From Bifidobacterium minimum (GTDB lineage Bacteria; Actinomycetota; Actinomycetes; Actinomycetales; Bifidobacteriaceae), in the NCBI RefSeq assembly GCF_000741645.1, contig NZ_JGZD01000004.1, positions 62,001 through 126,000 of the forward strand: a DNA stretch of 64,000 nucleotides. The letters run 5' to 3'. Below, one piece after another: positions 44,452 to 54,245 of this stretch. Position 1 is the stretch's first letter, and each line of letters opens with the position of its first letter. The notes under the pieces were generated by a model that ran no database searches, was not told the origin of the DNA, and was given only the letters and a program-made list of their open reading frames with translations. The translations under genes and the position numbers were made by a program.

Positions 44452-46350
44452 ATGATGGCGGAATCACGTATGGGACATGCACGTATGGGCCGCGGCGGAC
44501 CGGGACACGGTGGACCGGGGCCACGGGCAGGCGTGGTCGAACGGCCCGACGACTTCGGAACGGTGATGGCGAAGCTCGCGAGGTTCAGCAGACGCTATGT
44601 TCCGGTGACCATCGTGGCTTTGGTTCTGGGAGCGGCCGGCACGGTGTGCCAGATCATCGGTCCCGACAGGCTTCGGGACATCACCAATGAGATTCTGAAG
44701 GGCCTTCCCGCGCTGGTCAACGGAAAACCCGTCGTGGGATCCGTCGACCTGTCCGCGGTGGGACGCATCGCGTGGATCCTGGTGGGACTGTACGCGGGAT
44801 ACGCGCTGCTGGGCTATCTGCAGAGCTGGATCATGGCGGACGTCACGCAGCGCACCGCCCAGCGTCTGCGCGAGTCCATCAGCGAAGCCATCAACGCCCT
44901 TCCGCTGAGATACTTCGATCGCACCAGCCACGGCGACGTGCTGTCACGCATCACCAATGACGTGGATGCGATCGGACAGACACTGGGACAGTCGTTGGGA
45001 TCCCTCATAACCTCGTCGACGCTGTTCGTGGGTTCATTGGTGATGATGTTCCGCAACGACGTCGTCATGACGCTGTGGGCGATCGGCGCGAGCCTGCTTG
45101 GCATGGCCATCATGGGCGTCATCATGGGCGTCTCGCAGCGCTTCTTCGTCAGACAGCAGGAGGCGTTGGGCGACGTCAACGGACACGTCGAGGAGATGTA
45201 CGCCGGCCATGTCGTCGTCAAGGCGTACAGCGGCGAAGGCGACGCCATCCGTCGCTTCGAACGGTACAATGCCGATCTGTACGATTCGGGATGGAAAAGC
45301 CAGTTCCTCTCGGGTCTCATGATGCCGTTGATGAACCTCGTCGGCAACCTGGGTTACGTGGTCGTGTGCGTGGTGGGCGCGGCGCGCGCCATGGACGGAA
45401 CGATCTCCTTCGGCGTCATCGTGGCGTTCATGATGTACATCCGTCTGTTCACCCAACCCCTGGCCCAGTTCGCTCAGGCGTTTCAGAACCTTCAGCGGTG
45501 CGCCGCCGCCTCGGAGCGCGTTTTCGCCTTCCTCGAGGAGCCGCGCATGCCCGACGAGTCGCGAAAGCCCCGGCTGCTTGGACGCGACGCTGACGGCCGC
45601 GATGTGCCGGTTCGGGGGAATGTCGTGTTCGACCATGTCCGTTTCGGATATGACCCGGACAAAACCGTCATCCATGACTTCTCCGCCGTCGTCCCGGCGG
45701 GCGACAAGGTCGCCATCGTGGGGCCGACGGGAGCGGGGAAGACGACGATGGTGAACCTGCTGATGCGCTTCTATGAGATATCCGATGGCTCGATCAGCAT
45801 CGATGGCGTGGACACCCGGTCCGTTGCCCGTTCGAACGTCCATGAGCAGTTCGGCATGGTTCTTCAGGACACCTGGGTGTTCCGGGGGACCATCCGCGAG
45901 AACGTGCGGTACGCGCAGTCCGGCGTTTCGGACGAGGCGGTGGAGGCCGCGTGCCGCGCCGTCGGGCTCGACCGTTACATCCGTTCGCTTCCCGAAGGCT
46001 ACGACACGATGATCGAGGGCGATTCGCAGCTTTCCCAGGGGCAGCGGCAGCTGCTCACCATCGCCAGGGCCATGGTCCGCGACGCTCCGATACTGATCCT
46101 CGACGAGGCGACCGCGTCGGTCGACACCCGCACCGAGGAGCTGATCCAGAAGGCGATGGACGCGCTGACCGTGGGCCGCACGAGCTTCGTCATCGCCCAC
46201 AGGCTGTCCACGATCCGCAACGCCGACATGATCCTCGTCATGAACCACGGGGACATCGTCGAACGCGGCACCCACGACGGGCTTCTGGCGGCCGGGGGAT
46301 TCTACGCTGACCTGTACAACAGCCAGTTCGCGCTGGGGGATATGGGCTAG
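44452..46350 (+). CDS. heterodimeric ABC exporter subunit with canonical ATP site
   Basis: Partner of the preceding exporter half, 632 aa: a Gly/Arg-rich 35-residue N-terminus, six helices, and an ATPase domain with Walker A GPTGAGKTT, signature LSQGQRQLL, Walker B ILILDEATASVD (Asp551, catalytic Glu552) and His583 in IAHRLST. The full catalytic set complements the degenerate site of the partner. AAGGAG precedes two adjacent ATG codons (44452, 44455); either may be used. Substrate unknown; drugs, bile salts or lipids are usual. Confidence 0.92.
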   Translation: MMAESRMGHARMGRGGPGHGGPGPRAGVVERPDDFGTVMAKLARFSRRYVPVTIVALVLGAAGTVCQIIGPDRLRDITNEILKGLPALVNGKPVVGSVDLSAVGRIAWILVGLYAGYALLGYLQSWIMADVTQRTAQRLRESISEAINALPLRYFDRTSHGDVLSRITNDVDAIGQTLGQSLGSLITSSTLFVGSLVMMFRNDVVMTLWAIGASLLGMAIMGVIMGVSQRFFVRQQEALGDVNGHVEEMYAGHVVVKAYSGEGDAIRRFERYNADLYDSGWKSQFLSGLMMPLMNLVGNLGYVVVCVVGAARAMDGTISFGVIVAFMMYIRLFTQPLAQFAQAFQNLQRCAAASERVFAFLEEPRMPDESRKPRLLGRDADGRDVPVRGNVVFDHVRFGYDPDKTVIHDFSAVVPAGDKVAIVGPTGAGKTTMVNLLMRFYEISDGSISIDGVDTRSVARSNVHEQFGMVLQDTWVFRGTIRENVRYAQSGVSDEAVEAACRAVGLDRYIRSLPEGYDTMIEGDSQLSQGQRQLLTIARAMVRDAPILILDEATASVDTRTEELIQKAMDALTVGRTSFVIAHRLSTIRNADMILVMNHGDIVERGTHDGLLAAGGFYADLYNSQFALGDMG

Positions 46351-46365
46351 GGCGTCGTCGTGCGA

Positions 46366-46401
46366 GGCACGTGGTGTGGCACGTGGTGTGGCACGTGGTG
46401 C
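46366..46401. repeat. 12-bp tandem repeat, three copies
   Basis: GGCACGTGGTGT three times (last base differs), between the convergent ABC exporter and apbE genes. Related GGCACGTGG units recur at 46605-46670 inside apbE, where they encode an HVPDR-type repeat. Confidence 0.65.
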
Positions 46402-46417
46402 GGCGGGAGGATTCGCG

Positions 46418-47581
46418 TCAGGACGTGAACACCGTTCCCGGGAAGTCGCCGCCGACCGTCGCATGGAGATCGGCGGACAGCGTCAGGCAGCTGAAGGGAA
46501 GAAGCGGCAGAAGGGTCTCCATCGGCAGCAGGAACAGCGCGGTGGCCAGTCCATCGGCCTTGGCCGTCGGATACGCGGTCGTCGGCTCTTCTCCGTCCCG
46601 GTCGGGCACGTGGTTCCGGTCGGGCACGTGGGTCCGATCCGGTACGTGGTTCGGGGCCGGCACGTGGGTCCATGTGGCGGCGATGTCCGTCACGGGCATT
46701 CCGTCCAGCGCGTTGATGAGATGATGCGCGTCCAGAGTGGCGGATGCCCGCCAATGACGGCGGCTCGGCGACGACGCGCATAACGCCCCGGACGACAGTC
46801 TCGCGATTCCGACTCCCGATTCCTCGTCGCGGGGATCCTCCAGACCGACCGAAAGCGGCTCCCGAACGCGCGCCCTCATATCCCCGCCCGCATTGACGAG
46901 GAACCCGCGCTCCGGGTCGTCGTCCATCAGGACCATGGCTATGAGATCCACGAGAAAACCTTTGCCGCATAGGCCGAAATCCAGATGCACGGGAGCGTGG
47001 GTGCGCAGCGTGGTCCCGCTTCTGATGACATCACGCCTCCATGTCGGCCGTCCGTGGAGGCTTCCCAGATGCTCGGGGGCATCGGCCGTCATATGGAACG
47101 TGAGGTCGGCGCCGTAGCCCAGCCTCATGAGATCCTCGCCCACGCAGGGATCAATACGTCCGCCTCCCAGATCCACGAAGCGGTCCGTGAGGTCGAACAG
47201 CGGCGACGACCATTCGGGAAATTCGAAGGTGCCGCCGTGCGTGGCGCGGGCCATGGCTCCCACTGGAGAGTCCTCGCGGAAGCGGGAGAGCGTCGCCTCG
47301 AAATCCTCGATAAGCCCTGCGAGACGCGATCGGATGGCCTCTCGGACGGGATCCTCCGATTGGATGATGATTCCCGTGCCCAGCGCATGGGGGAACGCCA
47401 GCCGATGGCGCAGGGGCGCTTCCCTATGAGGGACGCCGAGAGTCGTGGGGGCAGCGGGTTTCCGGACGTCATCGGGTTCTTGGACGTGGTCGGGGTTCTC
47501 GCCCGGTGCCGTGAGACCGGTGGAGAGACGGGGGAGACCCACGGGGGTTCCCCGTCCGGAGTGATCCCGTTCGGTGCGCAT
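46418..47581 (-). CDS. apbE: FAD:protein FMN transferase (ApbE)
   Basis: Attaches FMN covalently to Ser/Thr of flavoproteins outside or at the membrane, using FAD. The 387 aa include ALGTGIIIQSED, the DLGGGRIDPCVGEDLMRLGYG region, DFGLCGKGFLVD and the C-terminal metal-site segment ADGLATALFLLP. A repeat of HVP-D-R/N units (about 305-325) interrupts the C-terminal half, and a Pro-rich N-terminus of about 50 residues has no clear export signal. TAGCAT stands 6 nt before the ATG, suggesting a leaderless message. The adjacent divergent iron operon ends in an FMN-binding lipoprotein, its likely target. Confidence 0.85.
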   Translation of the reverse strand: MRTERDHSGRGTPVGLPRLSTGLTAPGENPDHVQEPDDVRKPAAPTTLGVPHREAPLRHRLAFPHALGTGIIIQSEDPVREAIRSRLAGLIEDFEATLSRFREDSPVGAMARATHGGTFEFPEWSSPLFDLTDRFVDLGGGRIDPCVGEDLMRLGYGADLTFHMTADAPEHLGSLHGRPTWRRDVIRSGTTLRTHAPVHLDFGLCGKGFLVDLIAMVLMDDDPERGFLVNAGGDMRARVREPLSVGLEDPRDEESGVGIARLSSGALCASSPSRRHWRASATLDAHHLINALDGMPVTDIAATWTHVPAPNHVPDRTHVPDRNHVPDRDGEEPTTAYPTAKADGLATALFLLPMETLLPLLPFSCLTLSADLHATVGGDFPGTVFTS

Positions 47582-47836
47582 GTCCCCATGCTAGCGCTTG
47601 GATTTTTTGCCATGAGCGTCCACATTCTGAGATTGATGACGTTCCGACATAAGAAGAATCGATGGAAACGCCCGAGGTGAGCGGCCTCCTATTACAACGA
47701 TTCGGCACAAAAAACAAGACTGGTGTTTCACCCCGTTTCCTCTAGCTTGAGATGTGGATTTCATCCGTCGCCGTCGGCGGGGCGGAGCAATGTGATTCGA
47801 TCCGATTCGGCGCAGGTCGGATCAAACGGAGGAAAG

Positions 47837-49714
47837 ATGGGAGAACAGACGATGGATGTCATCATGCGGTCTCGACGGCGCATGCCGCCGTCCGCGTTGG
47901 TGTCGGCGTTCGTCGTGGTGCTTCTGGCCGCCGTCGCGGCTGCGGGGGTATGGTCGCCCTCACGCGCCTCCGCCGACCTCGTCCCAGCCGCAACCGTCGC
48001 GATTTCCGAGACCTCCACGGCGTCGCCGACCTCAGCCACGGGCTACGCGACGTGGTCCGACGTGGCGTCCGCCGTCGCGACGCAGATCGAGACGGCACGC
48101 GACCAGTACGCCGCAGGGGACATGTCCACCGCTTCATCGACGTTCATGTCCGCCTACAACTCGCTTTACGTGGCATCCAATTTCGCGGCCGTCGTGCGCG
48201 ACACCATAGGATCGGACACCCAGACGGGCCTGCAGGACCAATTCACCACCGTGCAGACGCTGTTCTTCTCCGGGGGAAACGCCGACGCCATCGCCAAAGG
48301 CGTCGATGGGATCGCCCGGGGCCTGTCGACGGCCGCGACGACGCTCGATGCCACGAAATCTCTGGTCTCGCCGTCACGATACGCCAAGGAGCAGGCCGCG
48401 CAGGTAGCGGCCGACCGCAAACGGCTTGACGCCGCGAAGAAGAAGAACACCGGCAAGGGCGACAGGACCTGGGCCGATGTGGCCGACGACATGTCCAGAA
48501 TACTCGATCGGGCGTATGCGCGTTACGCCGCGGAGGATGGCCGCGCGGGCGCCGAGCTGGTCAACGAGGCCTACTACCAGTATTACGAGAAGCTCGGCTT
48601 CGAGAAGAACGTCATGAACGTGATCAGCGGAAGCCGCGTCTCGCAGGTCGAATACCGGTTCAAGGAGACCCGGCAGGCGATGATGGCCGGCACAATGTCG
48701 ACCAAAGACGTGAAGACCCTGGTGACGGGTCTGAAATCCATGCTCGTTCAGGACGCGGCCACTCTGGACGCGGGTTCGGGCTCCGATGTGAATCCCGTCA
48801 CCCGCTTCGTGACCAGTTCCTTCGGTCAGGCCTTCCTGATTCTTCTTCGTGAGGGGCTGGAGGCGATTCTCGTCGTCGCCGCCATCGTGGCCTACCTCGT
48901 CAAATCCGGAAACCGTCGCATGACCAGGTGGGTGTATCTGGGAATCGTTCTGGGTCTTGTCGCCAGCGGAATCCTCGCGTTCGCGTTCACCATGCTGTTC
49001 GGCGGGTCAGGGCCGCAGCAGGAGATCACCGAGGGCATCGTCGCTCTGGTGGCCATGCTCATGCTTCTCTACACCAGCAATTGGATGCTGTCGAAATCGT
49101 CGGTGGAGGCCTGGAACAGCTACATCGCGGCCAAAACCGTGTCCGCCGTGTCCGCCGGGAGCCTTCTGTCGTTGGTTGTGCTGAGCTTCCTCACGGTGTT
49201 CCGCGAAGGTGCGGAGACCGTGATCTTCTATCAGGCCATGCTGTCGATGACCGATGGCGACACCACCGGCGTCTGGCTCGGTGCGCTGTGCGCTGCCGTC
49301 GTTCTGGTTGCCGTGTTCCTGCTCATTCGATACACGTCCGTGAAGATTCCCATCCGACCCTTCTTCATCGTCACCAGCGTTCTGATGGCGGTGCTGGTCG
49401 TCGCCTTCGCGGGGGGAGGCGTGCATGCGCTGATCGAGGGCGACCTCGTTGACGCGTATTACGTGGTGGGGGTTCCCACAAGCGACTGGCTTGGCCTGTA
49501 TCCGTACAGGGAGACGCTGATCGCGCAGATCGTGGCCGCCGTGGCCGTGGTCGTCCTTATGCGCGTGGGGTGGGCGTCGAGCCGTGCCGGTTCGCGCGGA
49601 CGCCGGGTCATGCCGGCAGCCGAGGCCAGGCCGGCGGTCGAAGGCGAGCCGGCGGACGAGGCCAAGTCAGCAGTCGGAGACAACAACAAACAGGAGAAGG
49701 AACAACAGCAATGA
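47837..49714 (+). CDS. FTR1-family iron permease with N-terminal extracytoplasmic domain
   Basis: High-affinity iron permease, 625 aa. A signal/anchor helix (20-45) precedes a 280-residue helical extracytoplasmic domain (YxxGDxxxAxxxxxxAY repeats, imelysin-like), then a seven-helix FTR1 domain with both iron motifs, REGLE (338-342) and REGAE (456-460). The ATG at 47837 is chosen for GGAGGA 5 nt upstream; the longer frame has no site. It heads a seven-gene operon resembling the Campylobacter FTR1-P19 cluster. A TAGCTT -10-like box lies at 47743-47748. No clear DtxR/IdeR box is seen. Confidence 0.9.
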   Translation: MGEQTMDVIMRSRRRMPPSALVSAFVVVLLAAVAAAGVWSPSRASADLVPAATVAISETSTASPTSATGYATWSDVASAVATQIETARDQYAAGDMSTASSTFMSAYNSLYVASNFAAVVRDTIGSDTQTGLQDQFTTVQTLFFSGGNADAIAKGVDGIARGLSTAATTLDATKSLVSPSRYAKEQAAQVAADRKRLDAAKKKNTGKGDRTWADVADDMSRILDRAYARYAAEDGRAGAELVNEAYYQYYEKLGFEKNVMNVISGSRVSQVEYRFKETRQAMMAGTMSTKDVKTLVTGLKSMLVQDAATLDAGSGSDVNPVTRFVTSSFGQAFLILLREGLEAILVVAAIVAYLVKSGNRRMTRWVYLGIVLGLVASGILAFAFTMLFGGSGPQQEITEGIVALVAMLMLLYTSNWMLSKSSVEAWNSYIAAKTVSAVSAGSLLSLVVLSFLTVFREGAETVIFYQAMLSMTDGDTTGVWLGALCAAVVLVAVFLLIRYTSVKIPIRPFFIVTSVLMAVLVVAFAGGGVHALIEGDLVDAYYVVGVPTSDWLGLYPYRETLIAQIVAAVAVVVLMRVGWASSRAGSRGRRVMPAAEARPAVEGEPADEAKSAVGDNNKQEKEQQQ

Positions 49715-50352
49715 AAAAGAAGAGCACACTCGCGGCCCTTGTGGCGCTCGCACTTTCCGGGGCTCTTGTTCTCGCCGGATGCGGGTCGTCAACCAGCGGG
49801 ACCTCATCCACGGCATCGGACGCATCGTCGAGCTCATCGACGTCCGATTCCGCAGGATTCGAGGAGGTTCCCGTCGGCTCGAACCAGGATCAGGAGGTCG
49901 GCATCCTCATGGTCGGCGCGGTCTACTTCCAGCCGGTCGACATGGAGCCGTCCGGAATGGGACTCAAGGCGGCGGACGCGAGCTTCCACCTCGAGGCCGA
50001 CATCCACGGCAACAGCAAGGCCACGACCCTTGGATACGGCAAGGGCGATTTCATCCCCGACCTGACCGTGAACTACGAGATCATCGACACGTCCACCGGC
50101 AAGGAGGTCGAGGGAGGCAAGGCCACATCCGGAACCTTCATGCAGATGAACGCGTCGGACGGATCGCATTACGGCGCCAATGTGAAGCTCGAGAAGGCCG
50201 GGACCTACAAGCTCAAGCTGTCGATCGAATCCCCCGCGAAGCGCGGATGGATGCTTCACGTCGATTCCGAGACCGGGGTCAAAGGTCGCTTCTGGACGAC
50301 GCCGTTGACGGTGACCTTCGACGGATGGAACTACACGCCACGCGAGTGGTAG
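49711..50352 (+). CDS. P19/Tp34-type iron-transport lipoprotein
   Basis: Metal-binding periplasmic-type protein of 213 aa that works with FTR1 permeases (P19 of Campylobacter, FetP of E. coli). Lipobox LAGC (21-24) and a Ser/Thr linker precede a beta-sandwich domain. Conserved features include VGAVYFQPVDMEPSGMGL (Met ligand), EADIHGN (His99) and a later His in GSHYGANV, the copper/iron site of the family. ATG overlaps the FTR1 stop (ATGA). Confidence 0.92.
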   Translation: MKKKSTLAALVALALSGALVLAGCGSSTSGTSSTASDASSSSSTSDSAGFEEVPVGSNQDQEVGILMVGAVYFQPVDMEPSGMGLKAADASFHLEADIHGNSKATTLGYGKGDFIPDLTVNYEIIDTSTGKEVEGGKATSGTFMQMNASDGSHYGANVKLEKAGTYKLKLSIESPAKRGWMLHVDSETGVKGRFWTTPLTVTFDGWNYTPREW

Positions 50353-50432
50353 TCGATGGGGGCCGGCCTCGGAAATCCGCGTTCACGCGCGTGTTTCCGG
50401 GGCTTTGGTCCGTCGCGATCCAAGGATAGGCA

Positions 50433-51766
50433 ATGCTCAAACAATTCGTCTCGGTGATGCCGGGCGTGCTCGGCCCGGCCCTTCTGGTCATGTCGCTGTC
50501 GGTCGTGTTCTCCGTCGGGGAGGGCCGCCGGCGCCCGCGCAGCCATGGGTGGAGACTCTGGGGCCTTGTTCTGGGAATGGCGGCGGCCGTCGTTTTCGCC
50601 GCGCTGCGCGCCACGGCCGTGGTGAACCAGCGCACGTTCGTCAACTATCCGGTGCTGATGGTGCTGGCCGTCGTCGATCCCGCGGTGATCGTGGCGGTGG
50701 CGGCGTCCACGCGGATCGTCCGCGAATGGCGCTCGCGGCGCTGGCTCGTGGGTCTGGCCAACGCCCTGTCGGCCATCATGATCGCGCTTACCGTCTTCTT
50801 CGCCGTCCCGGACGTGATTCTGGAGCTCACCATCTGGGTTGAGCCGGGGGACCCGGTCTTCACGTCGGATATGCTTCTTCGCGCGTCCGGATTCGTTCTG
50901 GGGATTGGTCTGAGCATCGTCGTGGCGGCCATCTTCCGCACATTGTGGTCCACGCCGCGGGTCCGTGTCTGGTTCGTCGGTGCTGCCGCCGTTCTTGTCG
51001 CGATCATCTGGATGCAGCATCTCACCGCCCTTCTGCAGATCATTCAGGCGCGCGATCCGTCGTTCCCCATGCGTCTGTTCGTCGTTCTGGCATGGTCGAT
51101 CAACCATAACGACTGGCTCATCATGGCGCAGGCCTGGTGTTCCTTTTCCCTGCGGGATTCAGTCTTCTGGTGGGGATCCGCCATCCCCCCGCCGTACCCT
51201 CTGCCGTGCCCTCCGGCGATGGACGCCGGGTGGACGCCGGCGAGGACGGTTTGGTGGGGGCCGGCCATGCCCGCGCCCGCATCGTGAGGGCTCGACGCCG
51301 CCATGCCATCGTCTCCGCGGTATGGAGCGCATGCGCGATGGTCATGGTCGTTCTGACGCTGACCGTTGGCGTGGCGAGATCCACCGAGGTCATCAACCTG
51401 TCGCCTCCGGAGAAGTACTCGCTGTCGCAGGGGGTGGCCACCATCACGTTCGCCCAGGTCGACGACGGCCATCTGCACCGCTTCGAATACACGGCCAAGG
51501 ATGGCACGGTCATGCGATTCATCATCATCAAAAAGAACGGTGGCGCCTACGGGGTCGGGCTTGACGCCTGCGAGAACTGCGGCGACGCCGGATACTACGA
51601 GAAGGACGGCAAAATCATCTGCAAGAGATGCGAGGTGGCGATCAATCTCGCGACGATCGGGTTCAAGGGCGGATGCAATCCCATCCCCTTCGACTACACG
51701 ACGCAGAACGGCAGGATCGTCATCCAGACGTCGGTTCTCGACGCCTTGAGTTCGCATTTCCAGTAA
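50433..51766 (+). pseudogene. DUF2318 Fe-S-type membrane protein of the iron uptake operon, frameshifted
   Basis: Frame 1 from ATG 50433 encodes about seven helices up to INHNDWLIMAQA and then loses sense near 51138. The next frame goes on with VFLFPAGFSLLVGIR, a further helix, and the DUF2318 domain with two CXXC pairs (DACENCGDAG, ICKRCEVA) to 51766. One C in CAGGCC-TGGTG would restore MAQALVFLFPAG and a 444-aa protein. In Campylobacter the matching gene is Cj1660, beside P19. The protein probably passes electrons or handles metal at the membrane (inference). Mutation or sequencing error. Confidence 0.85.
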
Positions 51767-51776
51767 GGCGGCGGCG

Positions 51777-53072
51777 ATGTTCTTCATGAGAATGGTCTAT
51801 CGGTCCTTCAGCAGACAGCTTCGTCGACGTCTGCTCATCGCGCTCACCGTGTGTCTGTCGGCCACGGTTTCGGTCGCGATGCTGGGGGTCGTCTTCGATG
51901 TGGGAGACAAGCTGAACGCGGAGCTGAGCACCTACGGGTCGAACATCACCGTGCAGCCGAAGGCGGACGCGGTGGTCGACGACCTGTACGGATCGTCGGA
52001 TGGGACTGGCTCGGCGTCGAGCGGCGGGGATCCCACGTCGTTCATCGAGGAGTCGCAGGCCCCCGCGATCAAAACCATCTTCTGGGCCTACAACATCGTG
52101 GACTTCGCGCCGAAGCTCACCGTTCACGTGATGGCGGGCTCCACCAGGATCCCGATTGTGGGCACGTGGTTCGAGAAAAGCGTCTCGGTGGATTCCGGTG
52201 AGACGAGCACCGCGGGCGTACGGGGTATGCGCTCATGGTGGAAGGTCGAGGGCTCGTGGGCCAAGGACGGCACCGATCAGGCGATGATCGGCAGGACGCT
52301 GGCCTCCACCCTGGGGGTGGGGGTCGGGGATTCCGTCACGCTCACCGATGACGGCCGGTCGCAGGTCGTGAAGATCGTCGGTGTGGTCGATTCGGGGGAT
52401 GACGATGACGGATCGCTGTACATGTCATCCTCCCTGGCCCAGAAGCTGGTCGATCTGCCGGGGAAGGTGAGCTCCATCGAGGTCAAGGCCCTGACCACCC
52501 CGGAGAACGATCTGGCCCGCAAGGCCGCGCGCAATCCCGCCGCGCTGACCCAGGAGGAGTGGGAGACGTGGTACTGCACGGCGTACCCCAGTTCCATCGC
52601 GTACCAGATCGAGCAGGCCATACCGGGAGTGGTGGCCAAGCAGGTTCGGCAGGTGGCCGCCCTGCAGGGGAGCGTGCTTCGCAAGACCCAGTCGGTGATG
52701 ATCCTGATGACCGCGCTGAGCCTTCTGGCCGCCGCGGTGGCCGTGGCCAATCTAATGGCGGCATCCATCGCGGAGCGTTCCGACGAGCTCGCCCTGTTGA
52801 AGGCCGTGGGAGCGACTGATGGCGCCGTGTCGCGTCTGATTCTCGCCGAGACGGCCGCCATATCAGGTGTCGGGGCGTTGGTGGGAGCGGGTCTGGGGTC
52901 CGCCGTGGCACAGCTGATCGGTCATGTCGTGTTCGGCTCCGGCGTGACGATGCGGCCGATGGTTTTCGTTCTGGTGGCGGTTCTGCTCACCGTGACGGTT
53001 CTTATGGCGTCGTTGTCGTCGATTCGCTCGATTCTGGGACTTCGTCCCGCGGAGGTGTTGCATGGCCGGTAG
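51777..53072 (+). CDS. FtsX-like ABC transporter permease (iron operon, first)
   Basis: MacB/FtsX-type permease, 431 aa: one N-terminal helix, a 250-residue extracytoplasmic domain (MacB periplasmic core) and three C-terminal helices including ASIAERSDELALLKAVGAT, the segment that couples to the ATPase. Matches Cj1661 by position in the P19 operon. Starts 10 nt after the DUF2318 gene; ATG at 51786 is an alternative. Confidence 0.87.
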   Translation: MFFMRMVYRSFSRQLRRRLLIALTVCLSATVSVAMLGVVFDVGDKLNAELSTYGSNITVQPKADAVVDDLYGSSDGTGSASSGGDPTSFIEESQAPAIKTIFWAYNIVDFAPKLTVHVMAGSTRIPIVGTWFEKSVSVDSGETSTAGVRGMRSWWKVEGSWAKDGTDQAMIGRTLASTLGVGVGDSVTLTDDGRSQVVKIVGVVDSGDDDDGSLYMSSSLAQKLVDLPGKVSSIEVKALTTPENDLARKAARNPAALTQEEWETWYCTAYPSSIAYQIEQAIPGVVAKQVRQVAALQGSVLRKTQSVMILMTALSLLAAAVAVANLMAASIAERSDELALLKAVGATDGAVSRLILAETAAISGVGALVGAGLGSAVAQLIGHVVFGSGVTMRPMVFVLVAVLLTVTVLMASLSSIRSILGLRPAEVLHGR

Positions 53073-54240
53073 AAAGCCCATGGAGTCGAATGCCCGCATG
53101 TTCCTCGCGATGCTGCGGGGTGCGGTGTTCCGCAGGCGGTCCCGGGCCGTCATGGCGATCGTGTCGTCCGTGGTGGGCGCCGCGACGTTGTTCTGCCTGG
53201 CGGCCGTGTGCCTGGCCGTCCCGCAGCAGATGACGCGTGAGATGCGGTCGTATGGGGCGAACCTCATCGTCACGCCTGATTCCACGTGGGAAAGCAAGGG
53301 CGGAATCGACAAGGCGATGGTCGATCACACGACGTCGATGGTGAGAGCTCGGGCGGAGGCGACGTATGCGACCTATCGCTACGAGAACGTCCGCGTGAAC
53401 GCCGCGTCCTACGTGATCGCCGGGATCAGCGTCGCGTCGGTCAGAACCCTGAACGGGCATTGGAGCGTGGACGGCGCCTGGCCGTCGTCCGGTTCGGTGA
53501 TGGTCGGGCGCGATGTCGCCGACGCCATGGAGCTCAAGGTTGGGGGGACCGTCGCCATCGCCTACCGTTCCCAGGGGTCGGATGACATCCTCGACACGAA
53601 GGGGACCGAGTTCCGCGTCGCGGGGATCGTGGATACGGGTGGTTCCGAGGATGGGATGATCTACGCCGTGAATTCCGACGTGGATGCGCTCGCGAAGTCG
53701 TCGCGCGGCGTGGACGTGATCGAATACTCCACGCAGGCGTCGGATGAGGGGCTGGAGCAGACCGTCGAGGCGATCAACGACATGACGTCGATGCACGTGT
53801 CGGCGAGGACGGTCACGCGCATCACCGCGGCGGACACGCGCATCATCACCATGCTGCGCACCCTGTTCTGGATCGTGTCGGTGGTGGTTCTCGTTCTGAC
53901 CTTCGTCGGGGTGTCCACCACCATATCGTCGATCGTCTCCCAGCGGGGGAACGAGATCGGACTGCGCAAGGCCCTGGGCGCGTCGAACGCCGGCATCGCC
54001 TCGGAGTTTCTGGTGGAGTCCGGATTGTACGGATTGCTGGGGGGAGTCCTCGGCACCGCGCTGGGGTATGTGTTCGCGGCGGCGCTCACCACCGTGGTGT
54101 TCGACCGTTCCCTGGATATGAGCTGGCCGTTGGCGGCGGGTTCGGTTTTCGTGAGCGTGGTCATGGCGATTCTGGCCTCGGTGCCGCCGTTGCGCAGATC
54201 CTCGCGCATCGATCCGGCCGTGGTCTTGAGGGAGGAGTGA
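53062..54240 (+). CDS. FtsX-like ABC transporter permease (iron operon, second)
   Basis: Second MacB/FtsX-type permease, 392 aa, same layout: N-terminal helix, extracytoplasmic domain, three C-terminal helices with SSIVSQRGNEIGLRKALGAS as coupling segment. It overlaps the previous permease gene by 11 nt, so the two should form a heterodimer with the ATPase encoded next. Matches Cj1662 by position. Confidence 0.87.
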   Translation: MAGRKPMESNARMFLAMLRGAVFRRRSRAVMAIVSSVVGAATLFCLAAVCLAVPQQMTREMRSYGANLIVTPDSTWESKGGIDKAMVDHTTSMVRARAEATYATYRYENVRVNAASYVIAGISVASVRTLNGHWSVDGAWPSSGSVMVGRDVADAMELKVGGTVAIAYRSQGSDDILDTKGTEFRVAGIVDTGGSEDGMIYAVNSDVDALAKSSRGVDVIEYSTQASDEGLEQTVEAINDMTSMHVSARTVTRITAADTRIITMLRTLFWIVSVVVLVLTFVGVSTTISSIVSQRGNEIGLRKALGASNAGIASEFLVESGLYGLLGGVLGTALGYVFAAALTTVVFDRSLDMSWPLAAGSVFVSVVMAILASVPPLRRSSRIDPAVVLREE

Positions 54241-54245
54241 GCGTG

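Noticed and set aside
47700..47760. DtxR/IdeR iron box before the FTR1 operon
   Set aside because: No 19-bp palindrome resembling TTAGGTTAGGCTAACCTAA could be found; only CTAGCTTGAG, too weak to claim.
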